A stretch of DNA of 64,000 nt from Variovorax paradoxus (GCF_018614915.1 NZ_JAGGNU010000055.1:1-64000); one strand, 5' to 3'. Numbered from the stretch's first letter, positions 45,303 to 56,959 are shown. The notes: generated by a model from the letters alone, not told the origin. Program-made: numbers and translations.

Positions 45303-46796
45303 ATGCTTTTCAATTCGAACGCGTTCATCTTTTTCTATTTTCCGATCGTCCTGCTCGGGTTCTTTCTGATCGCACGGCGCAATGCACGCGCCGCGGCCGG
45401 CTTCCTGGCACTGGCGTCGTTGTTCTTCTACGGCTGGTGGAGCGTCAAGGCGATGCCACTGCTGATCGGATCGATTTGCATCAACTACTGGTTCGGGCTC
45501 AGGCTCACGCCTGCACCTGGACGCGAAGATCGCCAGCGCAAGCGCCTGCTGATCGTCGCGCTCGTCGTCAACCTCGGCGTGCTGGCAGTCTTCAAATACG
45601 CGAACTTCTTTGTCGCGAATGTCAACGAGGGGCTGGCGGCCGCGGGCTTCGCGCCGATCGAGATGCTGCACATCGCGCTCCCGATCGGGATCTCGTTCTA
45701 TACCTTCACTCAGATCGCCTTCCTGGTCGACTGTTGGCAAGGCAAGGTGCACGAGCGCAGCTTCATTCACTACGCGCTCTTCGTGACCTACTTCCCGCAC
45801 CTGATCGCGGGCCCGGTGCTGCATCACGCGCAGATGATGCCGCAGTTCGCCAATCCGACGACCTATCGCGCCGACCCCAACAAGCTGTCATTGGGCCTTG
45901 CCATCTTCACTTTCGGCCTCGCCAAGAAGCTCCTGATTGCAGACCCGATGGGCCAGTACGCCGATCTGATGTTCAACGCCGCGCACGCCGGCACAGCACC
46001 CACGCTCTACACCGCGTGGTTCGGCATTCTTGCCTATACCCTGCAGATCTACTTCGATTTCTCGGGCTATTCGGACATGGCGGTCGGCCTGTCGGTGTGC
46101 CTCGGGGTGCAGTTGCCGCTCAATTTCCGATCGCCTTACAAGTCGACCAACATCATCGAGTTCTGGCGGCGCTGGCACATCTCGCTGTCGACCTTCCTGA
46201 GGGACTACCTCTACGTGCCGCTGGGCGGCAACCGCAAAGGGCCGGCAAGGCGCTATCTGAACCTGTTCCTCACCATGGTGCTCGGCGGCCTCTGGCACGG
46301 CGCTGCGTGGACCTTCGTGATCTGGGGTGCGCTGCACGGCGCCTACCTGATGATCAACCACTTGTGGAACGCCAAGGTGAGGCGCAACGTTCCACCGGGG
46401 CGCATCGCACGCGTGTTCGGCTGGCTGCTCACCTTCCTCTGCGTGATGATCGCCTGGGTGGTCTTCCGCGCCGATGGCATGCACACCGCGATGGCGATCT
46501 ACAAGGGCATGCTCGGCATGAACGGCGCGCCGCCCACGGCCTTCAGCGAGTTTGGCTCGGTGCCTTTCCGCAAGTCCGAATTCTTCAGGACCCTGCTGGT
46601 CGGGCTGGCCATCTGCCTGACGCTCCCCCCCACCATCTCGCTCGAACACTGGGTGCCTCATCCCCAGGCCGTGGCGGGCAGCCGGGTGCTCGCCGCGACC
46701 TCGACGGTGGTCATTGCCGTCGGCACCTTCGCGCTGTTCGTCTGGGCGGTGTCGAAGCTGGGCAACTACAGCCCCTTCCTCTACTTCCAATTCTGA
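45303..46796 (+). CDS. MBOAT family O-acyltransferase (AlgI-like)
   Basis: A 497-residue membrane-bound O-acyltransferase. AlgI/DltB/PatA-type landmarks are present: MLFNSNAFIFFYFPIV at the N-terminus, FPHLIAGPVLHH, YFDFSGYSDMAVG, FWRRWHISLSTFLRDYLYVPLGGN and the catalytic histidine in LGGLWHGAAWTFVIWG. It has roughly 11-12 helices. Such proteins move acetyl groups across the inner membrane onto a polysaccharide via an SGNH-type partner, and one is encoded eight bases downstream. The acceptor is unknown. A 102-base gap separates it from coaE. Confidence 0.93.
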   Translation: MLFNSNAFIFFYFPIVLLGFFLIARRNARAAAGFLALASLFFYGWWSVKAMPLLIGSICINYWFGLRLTPAPGREDRQRKRLLIVALVVNLGVLAVFKYANFFVANVNEGLAAAGFAPIEMLHIALPIGISFYTFTQIAFLVDCWQGKVHERSFIHYALFVTYFPHLIAGPVLHHAQMMPQFANPTTYRADPNKLSLGLAIFTFGLAKKLLIADPMGQYADLMFNAAHAGTAPTLYTAWFGILAYTLQIYFDFSGYSDMAVGLSVCLGVQLPLNFRSPYKSTNIIEFWRRWHISLSTFLRDYLYVPLGGNRKGPARRYLNLFLTMVLGGLWHGAAWTFVIWGALHGAYLMINHLWNAKVRRNVPPGRIARVFGWLLTFLCVMIAWVVFRADGMHTAMAIYKGMLGMNGAPPTAFSEFGSVPFRKSEFFRTLLVGLAICLTLPPTISLEHWVPHPQAVAGSRVLAATSTVVIAVGTFALFVWAVSKLGNYSPFLYFQF

Positions 46797-46804
46797 GAAG
46801 CGAC

Positions 46805-47818
46805 ATGACGCTCGCAAAAGTCTGGCTGCGCATATTCTTCGTTGGCTATCTCGCCGTGTTCGCGATGTGGCTCGTCTCGCTGACCAATCTCCCGTTCTAC
46901 GGCGACCTGACCCGGATCGGGCGCCTGTCGGAGCGCGATTTCGGTTGGACAGCTCCGGCGCCGACAGTCGACCCGGCCTATCTGAAGGCCGTACCGGTCG
47001 ACCAGGCCGATGTGCTGGTCATCGGCGACAGCTTCTCAATGACCTACTACTGGCAATCGGCGCTCGTGAAGGCGGGCTACCGCGTCGCGACAACCTACTG
47101 GGGCCAGTACGACATCGTGCTGTGCGCCGATTTCGATCAATGGCTCGAGCGCGCGGGTTTCAAGGGCAAACTCGTCATCCTCGAAAGCGTGGAACGCCTG
47201 CTCGACGAGCGCACCGTGAGCGGCGAAGCCTGCGAAAAAATCAACAAACCTTTAGCCGCCCAGCTCAAGCCCTTCGTCGACCCGGCCGAGCTTCCCGGGG
47301 CCGATGCCCTGCCCAATTGGAGCGCGCGCTTCGATACCGGCCCCGTCGCCTACTACAACGCGTGGCGAGCGAAACAATCTGCATCCGTCATCCGGTTCAA
47401 GGACACGCGGGTTGGCCCGGTGCCGGACGGCTGCCAGCTCTTCTCCCACAAGCTGTGCACCAAGCTACCCTTCTTCGTCGATGACGAGGACAACGGCCCG
47501 CTGACTCCCGGTACCCTTGCACGCATGCAGGTGTTCACCAAGAAGCACGAAACCGTTCCGCTCTTGTGGATGGTGATCCCCAACAAGACGACGGTATACG
47601 TCAAGCCGGATTTCTCGAAGGATTTCGAGGCCGGCTTCCGCAAGTCGAAGCTCGGCCCCGATCTCTATGCCTTTGCGCGTGAGAAGCGTACGCAGATCCG
47701 CGATTTCTACTTTCCGAACGACACCCACCTGTCCATGCATGGGCAGCTCCAGCTCGGCGAGCTCATGCTGGACGCTGTGCGTGAAGTACTGCCCGTTCCA
47801 CCAGCGAAATCCCCCTGA
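46805..47818 (+). CDS. SGNH/AlgJ-like O-acetyltransferase partner protein
   Basis: A 337-residue protein with one N-terminal membrane anchor (about residues 8-26) and a periplasmic domain. Two SGNH-hydrolase catalytic blocks are visible: the nucleophile motif GDSFS at 74-78 and the Asp-x-His pair in NDTHLSMHG (Asp306, His308). This is typical of AlgJ/AlgX/PatB-type acetyltransferases that complete transfer of acetyl groups to a glycan. It is co-transcribed with the MBOAT gene. zapD starts 37 bases downstream. Confidence 0.82.
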   Translation: MTLAKVWLRIFFVGYLAVFAMWLVSLTNLPFYGDLTRIGRLSERDFGWTAPAPTVDPAYLKAVPVDQADVLVIGDSFSMTYYWQSALVKAGYRVATTYWGQYDIVLCADFDQWLERAGFKGKLVILESVERLLDERTVSGEACEKINKPLAAQLKPFVDPAELPGADALPNWSARFDTGPVAYYNAWRAKQSASVIRFKDTRVGPVPDGCQLFSHKLCTKLPFFVDDEDNGPLTPGTLARMQVFTKKHETVPLLWMVIPNKTTVYVKPDFSKDFEAGFRKSKLGPDLYAFAREKRTQIRDFYFPNDTHLSMHGQLQLGELMLDAVREVLPVPPAKSP

Positions 47819-47854
47819 CGCTATGATTCCGCGACAGGAACCCGACAGAAACTC

Positions 47855-48610
47855 GTGATCCTCTACGAATACCCCTTCAACGAGCGCATCCGGACCTACC
47901 TGCGGCTGGAGCACCTGTTTCGCCGGCTCGGCGAACTGGTGCCTGCCGATTCAGCGCTGTCCCACCACTACGCGCTCGTCACGATCTTCGAGATCATGGA
48001 CGTGGCGGCGCGCGCCGACCTCAAGGCTGACGTGCTGCGAGACCTGGACAAGCACAAGAACGTCTTCAACAGTTACCGCGGCAATCCCGCGATCTCCGAA
48101 GCCGTGCTGGACCAGGTCGTCGGCAAGCTCGAGAGCAACTTCACGACACTCAATACCGTGCCCGGCAAGGCCGGCCAGGCATTGACCGAAAACGAGTGGC
48201 TGATGAGCATCCGCAGCCGTGCAAGCATCCCGGGCGGCACCTGCGAATTCGACCTGCCGGCCTACTACGCCTGGCAGAACGGCAGGGCCTCCGACCGGCG
48301 CGCCGACCTGGAGCGCTGGTCGTCCACCCTCGCGCCGCTGGCCGAATCGATCTACCTGCTGCTGAAGCTGCTGCGCGATGCCGACGTGCCCTACAAAGTC
48401 ATGGCGGCTGGCGGTCAGTTCCAGCAGAACCTGCCACAGGGCCGCAGCTTTCAGCTGCTGCGCCTGCGCATCGACCCGAAGCTCGGACTCATTCCCGAGA
48501 TCAGCGGCAATCGGCTCATGGTGTCGGTGCGGCTGATGCGGCACGAGGCCGACGATCGCCTGCACCAGAGCAGGGACGACACGCCCTTCGAGTTGACCCT
48601 CTGCGCGTGA
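47855..48610 (+). CDS. zapD: Cell division protein ZapD
   Basis: FtsZ-associated protein that bundles protofilaments and stabilises the Z ring. It is 251 residues, the usual length. The family N-terminus ILYEYPFNERIRTYLRLEHLF and the core segments HHYALVTIFEIMDVAARADLK and GGTCEFDLPAYYAWQ are clear. The start is a GTG, and AGGAAC lies upstream. yacG begins four bases after the stop. Confidence 0.95.
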   Translation: MILYEYPFNERIRTYLRLEHLFRRLGELVPADSALSHHYALVTIFEIMDVAARADLKADVLRDLDKHKNVFNSYRGNPAISEAVLDQVVGKLESNFTTLNTVPGKAGQALTENEWLMSIRSRASIPGGTCEFDLPAYYAWQNGRASDRRADLERWSSTLAPLAESIYLLLKLLRDADVPYKVMAAGGQFQQNLPQGRSFQLLRLRIDPKLGLIPEISGNRLMVSVRLMRHEADDRLHQSRDDTPFELTLCA

Positions 48611-48614
48611 GTCT

Positions 48615-48827
48615 ATGAACAAGGTCAATTCGTCCGGCGAGCGGATCGTCCGGTGTCCGGCGTGTGGGAAGGACAGCGTCTACGCGCCCAGCAATCCGTA
48701 CCGGCCCTTCTGCAGCGCACGGTGCAAGGGCGTGGATCTCGGCGCCTGGGCAAGCGAAGAATTCAGGATGCCGGCCGAGGCGCCGCCGGACGACGAGCCT
48801 TTCGGCGACCCCAAATCTCAGCAGTGA
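48615..48827 (+). CDS. yacG: DNA gyrase inhibitor YacG (zinc protein)
   Basis: A 70-residue zinc-finger protein that binds GyrB and inhibits gyrase. The zinc ligands are Cys14, Cys17, Cys33 and Cys37 (RCPACGK and PFCSARCKG). The LGAWASEEFRMP segment completes the family pattern, followed by an acidic tail. The final ten bases overlap the convergent Nudix gene. Confidence 0.95.
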   Translation: MNKVNSSGERIVRCPACGKDSVYAPSNPYRPFCSARCKGVDLGAWASEEFRMPAEAPPDDEPFGDPKSQQ

Positions 48828-49240
48828 TCGTCGGCGAGGCCGCGCTCTTGCGCCAGCCAGCCCAGAACCGGCAGCGCACCCGGCAGCACCGGCGTCACAT
48901 CGAGCGGCAACTGCTGCCATCGCATCGACTGGCCTTCGCGCATTTCGAACTCGCCGCGCCACGCCCGGACCTTGCACCAATGCAGCCGCACCAGCGCATG
49001 CGGGTAGTCGTGCTCAGTGGTTTTCCAAACCTCGGCCGCGGCAATCGTGATACCCAGCTCCTCGTGCAGTTCGCGCCTGAGCGCCTCCTCCACCGTCTCG
49101 CCGATCTCGATCTTGCCGCCGGGAAACTCCCAGTAGCCGGCGTAGGGCTTGCCCTCGGGCCGGGTCGAAAGAAGGAGCGCGTCGTCCTCGCGGATGAGGA
49201 TGCCGACCGCCACCTCGGTGTGTTTGCGCGCGTCCGTCAT
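48818..49240 (-). CDS. MutT-like Nudix hydrolase
   Basis: A 140-residue Nudix protein of MutT type, likely hydrolysing oxidised nucleotides such as 8-oxo-dGTP. The Nudix box is canonical (GGKIEIGETVEEALRRELHE), and the YWEFPGGK approach fits MutT. The start (MTDARKHTEVAVGIL) gives normal MutT length; a longer upstream frame is ignored. It lies eight bases after the DUF815 ATPase gene and converges on yacG. The exact substrate is inferred from similarity only. Confidence 0.88.
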   Translation of the reverse strand: MTDARKHTEVAVGILIREDDALLLSTRPEGKPYAGYWEFPGGKIEIGETVEEALRRELHEELGITIAAAEVWKTTEHDYPHALVRLHWCKVRAWRGEFEMREGQSMRWQQLPLDVTPVLPGALPVLGWLAQERGLADDHC

Positions 49241-49248
49241 GGCCGGTT

Positions 49249-50118
49249 TCAGCTGCGCCCTGCGTAGTCGCGTGCGAATTGGTAAGCCACGCGGCCGCTG
49301 CGCGAACCGCGCTCCAGCGCCCAGACCAGCGCCTCGGCGCGGGCCGCCTCTATCGCTTTCTGATCGACACCGAAGGAGGACAGCCATTGCGCGGTGATCG
49401 CAAGGTATTCGTCCTGGCTGAAGGGATAGAAGCTGACCCACAGGCCAAAGCGCTCCGACAGCGAGATTTTTTCTTCGATCACCTCGCCGGGATGCACCTC
49501 GCCGTCTTCGGTGTGGGTGTAGCTCAGGTTGTCCTTCATGTACTCGGGCAGCAGGTGGCGCCGGTTGCTGGTCGCGTAGATCAGCACGTTGGGCGTCGAC
49601 GCGGCAATCGAACCGTCGAGGATCGACTTGAGCGCCTTGTACCCCGGCTCGCCCTCGTCGAAGCTCAGGTCGTCGCTGAACACGATGAACTTCTCGGGCC
49701 GCTGCGAGACGACCTCGACGATGTCAGGCAGGTCCGTCAGCTCGGCCTTGTCGACCTCGATGAGACGCAGGCCCTGCGGCGCGTAGGCCTGCAGGCAGGC
49801 GCGGATCAGCGATGACTTGCCGGTGCCGCGGGCGCCGGTCAGGAGCACGTTGTTGGCCGGCTTGCCGTCGACGAACTGGCGCGTGTTGCGCTCGATCTTT
49901 TCCTTCTGCGCGTCGATTTCCTTCAATGCGTCCAGCGGCATCGAAGCCAGGTGGCGCACCGGCTCCAGCGTGCCGTGGCCGGAACTGCGGCGGCGGTAGC
50001 GCCAGGCGATCGAGGCGTTCCAGTCGGTGGGCGCGGCGAGCGGCTGGGGAAGGATCGATTCGATGCGGCCAATCAGCTGTTCGGCGCGCTCGATCAGCCT
50101 TTCAAATTTCTCGTTCAT
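49249..50118 (-). CDS. DUF815 family ATP-binding protein
   Basis: A 289-residue P-loop ATPase. Walker A is GARGTGKSS, the Walker B region is KFIVFSDDLSF, and sensor-like YATSNRRHLLP follows. DUF815 proteins are AAA-like ATPases of unknown role. The ATG at 50118 is used. An in-frame ATG at 50169 would add 17 residues and overlap argJ by 20 bases, so it is less likely but possible. It is followed closely by the MutT-like gene. Confidence 0.87.
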   Translation of the reverse strand: MNEKFERLIERAEQLIGRIESILPQPLAAPTDWNASIAWRYRRRSSGHGTLEPVRHLASMPLDALKEIDAQKEKIERNTRQFVDGKPANNVLLTGARGTGKSSLIRACLQAYAPQGLRLIEVDKAELTDLPDIVEVVSQRPEKFIVFSDDLSFDEGEPGYKALKSILDGSIAASTPNVLIYATSNRRHLLPEYMKDNLSYTHTEDGEVHPGEVIEEKISLSERFGLWVSFYPFSQDEYLAITAQWLSSFGVDQKAIEAARAEALVWALERGSRSGRVAYQFARDYAGRS

Positions 50119-50149
50119 ATGCTCGCGCGAAGCCTGAGGGAGGACGTCA

Positions 50150-51379
50150 TTACGACCTGTAGTCGGCATTGATGGAAACGTAGTCGTGACTCAGATCGCA
50201 GGTCCACACGGTGTCGACAGCCTCGCCGCGTCCGAGGCCGATGCGCACCGTGATCTCGCTCTGCTTCATCACGCGCTGGCCGTCTTCCTCACGGTAGGTC
50301 GGATGGCGCCCGCCCTTGACCGCCACGTGAACGTCGTCGAGGTGGAGATCGATACCGGTCTGGTCGAGGTCGGCGATGCCCGCATAGCCAACCGCCGCGA
50401 GGATGCGCCCGAGGTTGGGGTCGCTCGCGTAAAACGCGGTCTTGACCAGCGGCGAATGCGCCACCGCATAGGCCACCTGCCTGCATTCGGCCGCATCGCG
50501 CCCGCCTTCCACGCGGATGGTGATGAACTTGGTCGCGCCCTCGCCGTCGCGCACGATGGCTTGCGCCAGCTGGCGAGCCACGGTCTGCATCGCCTCCAAC
50601 AACGCGCGGCCGTCGGCCGACTCGAGCGAAGCGATGGTGCCGTGAGCAGCCTTCTGCGTCGCGATCACCACGAAGGAATCGTTGGTCGAGGTGTCGCCGT
50701 CGATGGTCACGCGATTGAAAGAGGCATCGGCCAATGCCTTGGCCAGCGGCTGGATCAGGGACGGATCGATCTTCGCGTCGGTCGCCATGAAGCCGAGCAT
50801 GGTCGCCATGTTCGGCCGGATCATGCCGGCGCCCTTGCTGATGCCTGTGACGGTGACGGTCGCGCCGCCGATCTGCAGCTGCCGGCTGAAGGCCTTGGGC
50901 ACCGTGTCGGTGGTCATGATGCCTTCGGCTGCGCGCGCCCAATGGTCGGGAGCCGCGTCGGCCAGCGCGGCGGGCAGGCCGGCCTCGATGCGGTCGATCG
51001 GCAGCGGCTCCATGATCACGCCGGTGGAAAAGGGCAGGATCTGCTCGGGCGCCAGGCTCAGCCTGCGGGCCAGCGCGATGCAGGTCGCGCGCGTGCGCGC
51101 CAGGCCGTCTTCGCCGGTGCCGGCATTCGCGTTGCCGGTGTTGATCAGCATGGCGCGAATGCCGAAATCCCTGGCCAGGTGTTCGCGGCACACCTGCACG
51201 GGCGCGGCGCAGAAGCGGTTCTGCGTGAACACGCCGCCGACGGCTGCGCCTTCGTCGATCAGGACCACCGTCAGGTCCTTGCGGTTGGCCTTGCGCACGC
51301 CCGCTTCGGCCACGCCGATGCGAACGCCGGGCACCGCATGCAGGGCAGCGGGGTCGGGAGCAGAAAGATTCACGGGCAT
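50150..51379 (-). CDS. argJ: Glutamate N-acetyltransferase / amino-acid N-acetyltransferase ArgJ
   Basis: Recycles acetyl groups between N-acetylornithine and glutamate in arginine synthesis, and may also use acetyl-CoA. It is 409 residues. The precursor self-cleaves before the threonine of the KGAGMIRPNMATMLG motif (Thr193), giving alpha and beta chains. The INTGNANAGTG and DGDTSTNDSF segments are present. It sits directly downstream of secA by 19 bases. Confidence 0.96.
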   Translation of the reverse strand: MPVNLSAPDPAALHAVPGVRIGVAEAGVRKANRKDLTVVLIDEGAAVGGVFTQNRFCAAPVQVCREHLARDFGIRAMLINTGNANAGTGEDGLARTRATCIALARRLSLAPEQILPFSTGVIMEPLPIDRIEAGLPAALADAAPDHWARAAEGIMTTDTVPKAFSRQLQIGGATVTVTGISKGAGMIRPNMATMLGFMATDAKIDPSLIQPLAKALADASFNRVTIDGDTSTNDSFVVIATQKAAHGTIASLESADGRALLEAMQTVARQLAQAIVRDGEGATKFITIRVEGGRDAAECRQVAYAVAHSPLVKTAFYASDPNLGRILAAVGYAGIADLDQTGIDLHLDDVHVAVKGGRHPTYREEDGQRVMKQSEITVRIGLGRGEAVDTVWTCDLSHDYVSINADYRS

Positions 51380-51398
51380 GGCGAGGTTCCGACGGAGA

Positions 51399-54176
<2,778 letters not shown>

Positions 54177-54368
54177 GCGAGCAGGTCGACTGGGCCCCAA
54201 CGCATGCGGGCACCGCGACCGAAATTCCTAAAAATAGGTGAAAGCAGGTGGGCGCGCCTGGCGCAAAATCTTTCACGCCGAGGCAAACGGACCCCGCCGG
54301 CGCGAACGCCGGCAAACCGCACATTTTAGCCGCGTTGCCACTCTGAGGCCCTCCTCCTATCTTCCTCG

Positions 54369-54674
54369 ATGAACCGCCGTTTCAATCCCGTCTCCTTGCA
54401 CCAGGCCGCAGCGGATTCGCCCACCCTGGCCAGCCTCGCGGCGCGTGCCCGCGACGCGAGCGAGCGACTGCAGGCGATCCAGGAACTGATTCCATCCGAG
54501 ATGCGCTCCGCCGTGCAGGCCGGCCCGGTCGAAGGCGGCACTTGGTGCCTGCTGGTGCACGGCAGCGCCGCCGCGGCCAAGCTGCGCCAGTTGGTGCCCG
54601 TGCTTCAGGCGCGACTGAAAGCCAGGGGCTGGGACGACGTGACGCTGCGCATCAAAGTGCTGGCGCGCCGCTGA
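54369..54674 (+). CDS. DUF721/DciA-family protein
   Basis: A 101-residue protein of the DUF721 family, whose members include DciA, the replicative-helicase operator in bacteria without DnaC. The family pattern is weak but visible: an N-terminal helical part and a C-terminal segment, GGTWCLLVHGSAAAAKLRQLVPVLQARL, resembling the KH-like DciA domain. It is divergent from secA, a position where betaproteobacteria often carry such a gene. The DciA role is inferred. Confidence 0.75.
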   Translation: MNRRFNPVSLHQAAADSPTLASLAARARDASERLQAIQELIPSEMRSAVQAGPVEGGTWCLLVHGSAAAAKLRQLVPVLQARLKARGWDDVTLRIKVLARR

Positions 54675-54745
54675 GTTCGCGCAACGACCGGGAGCTTGAA
54701 TTGCTTCAGGTCCAGGTTGATCCGAGCCTGCGCCGGACTGTGGGA

Positions 54746-54821
54746 TGGTGCCGCTTGTCGGAATCGAACTGACGACCTACCGCTTACAAGGCGGTTGCTC
54801 TACCAACTGAGCTAAAGCGGC
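54746..54821 (-). tRNA. tRNA-Thr (TGT)
   Basis: A 76-base cloverleaf on the minus strand with encoded CCA. The acceptor GCCGCTT pairs with AAGCGGC. The anticodon stem ACCGC/GCGGT surrounds the loop CTTGTAA, anticodon TGT. The T-arm is GTCAG-TTCGATT-CCGAC. Convergent with the DUF721 gene. Confidence 0.97.
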
Positions 54822-54877
54822 GTGGAATGTGCGTGGATTTTAGTGGCGGAAGGTCTTCAGGTCTGCCGCACTCGCCG

Positions 54878-55450
54878 CTACTTGATGCGCTTGAGCGGGG
54901 GACGGGCGCCGCCATTGGTCGGAGGCCTGGGCGGGTCTTCAGGATCCGAGGGCGAGGTGCGCGTCGTTGCGGTCGCGTCGTCCGCAGCCCCTTCGCCGCT
55001 GACGAGATGGACCACCCTTCCTGCGTCGCCTTCCGTGCCGCGGGACGTGTCGCGCAGCGGCGTGCGAGCAGACGGCGCCGTTGTCGCGGCGCCGTGATCA
55101 TCGAGGGTCGACGGCACTGCCGCCGGTACGGGTGCCGGAAAAGCCATGCCCTGCCCGTTCTCGCGCGCATAGATCGCGATCACGCGGCCCACCGGCACGC
55201 TGATCTCGCGCGCGGTGCCGGCGAAGCGGGCCTTGAACTCGATGAAGTCGTTGCCCAGCTTGAGCGAACTGGTTGCATCGAAGCTGATGTTCAGCACGAT
55301 CTCGCCGTTCTTCACGTACTCGCGCGGCACTTGCACGGTGTCGTCGACCTGCACCGCCACATAGGGGGTGAAGCCATTGTCCGTACACCACTCGTACAGC
55401 GCCCGGATCAGGTACGGGCGGGTGGAAGACGACTCGAGCGCGTTGATCAT
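54878..55450 (-). CDS. sspB: ClpXP protease specificity-enhancing factor SspB
   Basis: Adaptor delivering ssrA-tagged proteins to ClpXP. It is 190 residues: a folded substrate-binding domain (about 1-110, with RPYLIRALYEWCTDNGFTPYV), a long disordered Pro/Thr/Asp-rich linker, and a C-terminal basic motif RPPLKRIK. The motif resembles the ClpX-binding tail of E. coli SspB. It follows sspA after 23 bases, the normal order. Confidence 0.93.
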   Translation of the reverse strand: MINALESSSTRPYLIRALYEWCTDNGFTPYVAVQVDDTVQVPREYVKNGEIVLNISFDATSSLKLGNDFIEFKARFAGTAREISVPVGRVIAIYARENGQGMAFPAPVPAAVPSTLDDHGAATTAPSARTPLRDTSRGTEGDAGRVVHLVSGEGAADDATATTRTSPSDPEDPPRPPTNGGARPPLKRIK

Positions 55451-55473
55451 TGAGAAACGGTGCGACAGGAAGC

Positions 55474-56085
55474 TTACTTGCGCATGACCTTTTCGGAAGG
55501 CGTCAGCGCCTCGATGTAGGCAGGACGCGAGAAGATGCGTTCGGCGTATTTCAAAAGCGGTGCGGCGTTCTTGCTCAGGTCGATGCCATAGTAGTCCAGA
55601 CGCCAGAGCAGTGGCGCGATCGCGACGTCGAGCATCGAGAAATTGTCGCCAAGCATGTATTTGTTCTTGAGAAACACGGGGGCGAGCTGCGTCAGCCGGT
55701 CGCGGATGTGCGAGCGCGCCTTTTCGAGCGCCTTCTCGTTGCCCTTGGCGGTGCGGTTTTCCAGCGTGGAGACATGCACGAACAGCTCCTTCTCAAAATT
55801 GAGCAGGAACAGGCGCACGCGAGCGCGGTCGACCGGGTCGCCCGGCATCAGTTGCGGATGCGGGAAGCGCTCGTCGATGTACTCGTTGATGATGTTCGAT
55901 TCGTACAGGATCAGGTCGCGTTCGACCAGGATGGGCACCTGGCCGTACGGATTCATCACGCTGATGTCTTCGGGCTTGTTGTAGAGATCGACGTCGCGGA
56001 TCTCGAAGTCCATGCCTTTTTCAAACAGCACGAAACGGCAACGATGGGAAAAAGGGCAGGTCGTTCCTGAATACAAAACCATCAT
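55474..56085 (-). CDS. sspA: Stringent starvation protein A
   Basis: RNA-polymerase-associated protein with a glutathione-S-transferase fold. It is 203 residues. The N-terminal thioredoxin-like half starts MMVLYSGTTCPFSHRCRFVLFEKGMDFE; the helical C-terminal half contains the DNFSMLDVAIAPLLWRLDYYGI segment. AGGAG lies nine bases before the first ATG. That ribosome-binding site directly follows a strong terminator, so expression may depend on read-through from petC. Confidence 0.94.
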   Translation of the reverse strand: MMVLYSGTTCPFSHRCRFVLFEKGMDFEIRDVDLYNKPEDISVMNPYGQVPILVERDLILYESNIINEYIDERFPHPQLMPGDPVDRARVRLFLLNFEKELFVHVSTLENRTAKGNEKALEKARSHIRDRLTQLAPVFLKNKYMLGDNFSMLDVAIAPLLWRLDYYGIDLSKNAAPLLKYAERIFSRPAYIEALTPSEKVMRK

Positions 56086-56098
56086 GGCGAAAGACTCC

Positions 56099-56141
56099 TA
56101 AAAATTAAAAAGAGTGGGCATGCCGGGCGGCAACCCCACTC
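56099..56141 (-). terminator. Rho-independent terminator between petC and sspA
   Basis: On the minus strand GAGTGGG (56141-56135) pairs with CCCACTC (56118-56112). An inner TGCC/GGCA stem extends the hairpin, which is followed by TTTTTAATTTTT. This is the most convincing intrinsic terminator in the window. It lies between the bc1 operon and sspA, and ends at the sspA ribosome-binding site. Confidence 0.85.
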
Positions 56142-56187
56142 CAGAAGGACGCGTGCCCGGCAAGCCGGGGCCGCGTTCTCAGCATCG

Positions 56188-56943
56188 TTACTTCACGTCT
56201 TTCCAGTACGAGGCATTCAAGCGCCATACGAAGACCAGCGCCATGACGAGAAACAGCAGCACCCAGACGCCGACGCGAATGCGGGCGTTCTGCGCGGGTT
56301 CGGCCATCCATTGAAGGTAGCTCACGAGGTCGCCCACTGCCTGGTCGTACTGCAGCGGCGTCATCGTGCCGGGCGAGACCTGTTCCCAGCCCTTGAATAC
56401 TTCGGTGGCGTGGCCGTGCGATTCGACCTTGTCGAACACCGGGCGGCGATCGCCTTGCAGCTCCCACATCACGTGCGGCATGCCGACGCTCGGAAACACG
56501 AGGTTGTTCCAGCCGGTCGCCTTGGTCTCGTCGCGGTAGAAGGTACGCAGGTAGGTGTAGAGGTAGTCGGCACCGGTGCCGCCATGGCCGGCGCGCGAGC
56601 GTGCGACCAACGTGAGGTCGGGCGGAACGCCGCCGAACCATTCCTTGGCCTGGCGCGGATCGAGGTTGGCCTTCATCGTTTCACCGACCTTGTCGGTCGT
56701 GAACAGGAGGTTGTCCTTGATCTGCTGCTCGGTGATGCCGATGTCCTGCAGCCGGTTGTAGCGCATGAACGCCGCCGAATGGCAGTTGAGGCAGTAATTG
56801 ACGAACAGCTTGGCGCCGTTCTGCAGCGAGGCCAGGTCGTTGGTCTTGTTCGGCGCCTTGTCCCAGGCGATGCCGCCTTCGGCGGCGTGTGCGCCGGCGA
56901 CGAAGCCGAGCGCTGCAATCAACGTGAGGATCAGTTTCTTCAT
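56188..56943 (-). CDS. petC: Cytochrome c1 of the bc1 complex
   Basis: Haem c subunit transferring electrons from the Rieske protein to cytochrome c. It is 251 residues with a Sec signal peptide (MKKLILTLIAALGFVAGAHA), the haem-binding CLNCH at 51-55, and a C-terminal membrane anchor (VGVWVLLFLVMALVFVWRL) before a lysine-bearing end. It is 16 bases after petB and the last gene of petABC. Confidence 0.96.
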   Translation of the reverse strand: MKKLILTLIAALGFVAGAHAAEGGIAWDKAPNKTNDLASLQNGAKLFVNYCLNCHSAAFMRYNRLQDIGITEQQIKDNLLFTTDKVGETMKANLDPRQAKEWFGGVPPDLTLVARSRAGHGGTGADYLYTYLRTFYRDETKATGWNNLVFPSVGMPHVMWELQGDRRPVFDKVESHGHATEVFKGWEQVSPGTMTPLQYDQAVGDLVSYLQWMAEPAQNARIRVGVWVLLFLVMALVFVWRLNASYWKDVK

Positions 56944-56959
56944 TCTTGTGTGCTCCCGG

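Noticed and set aside
47823..47858. An 11-codon open frame overlapping the zapD GTG start (possible leader peptide)
   Set aside because: Very short, no ribosome-binding site or conserved feature; chance is likely.
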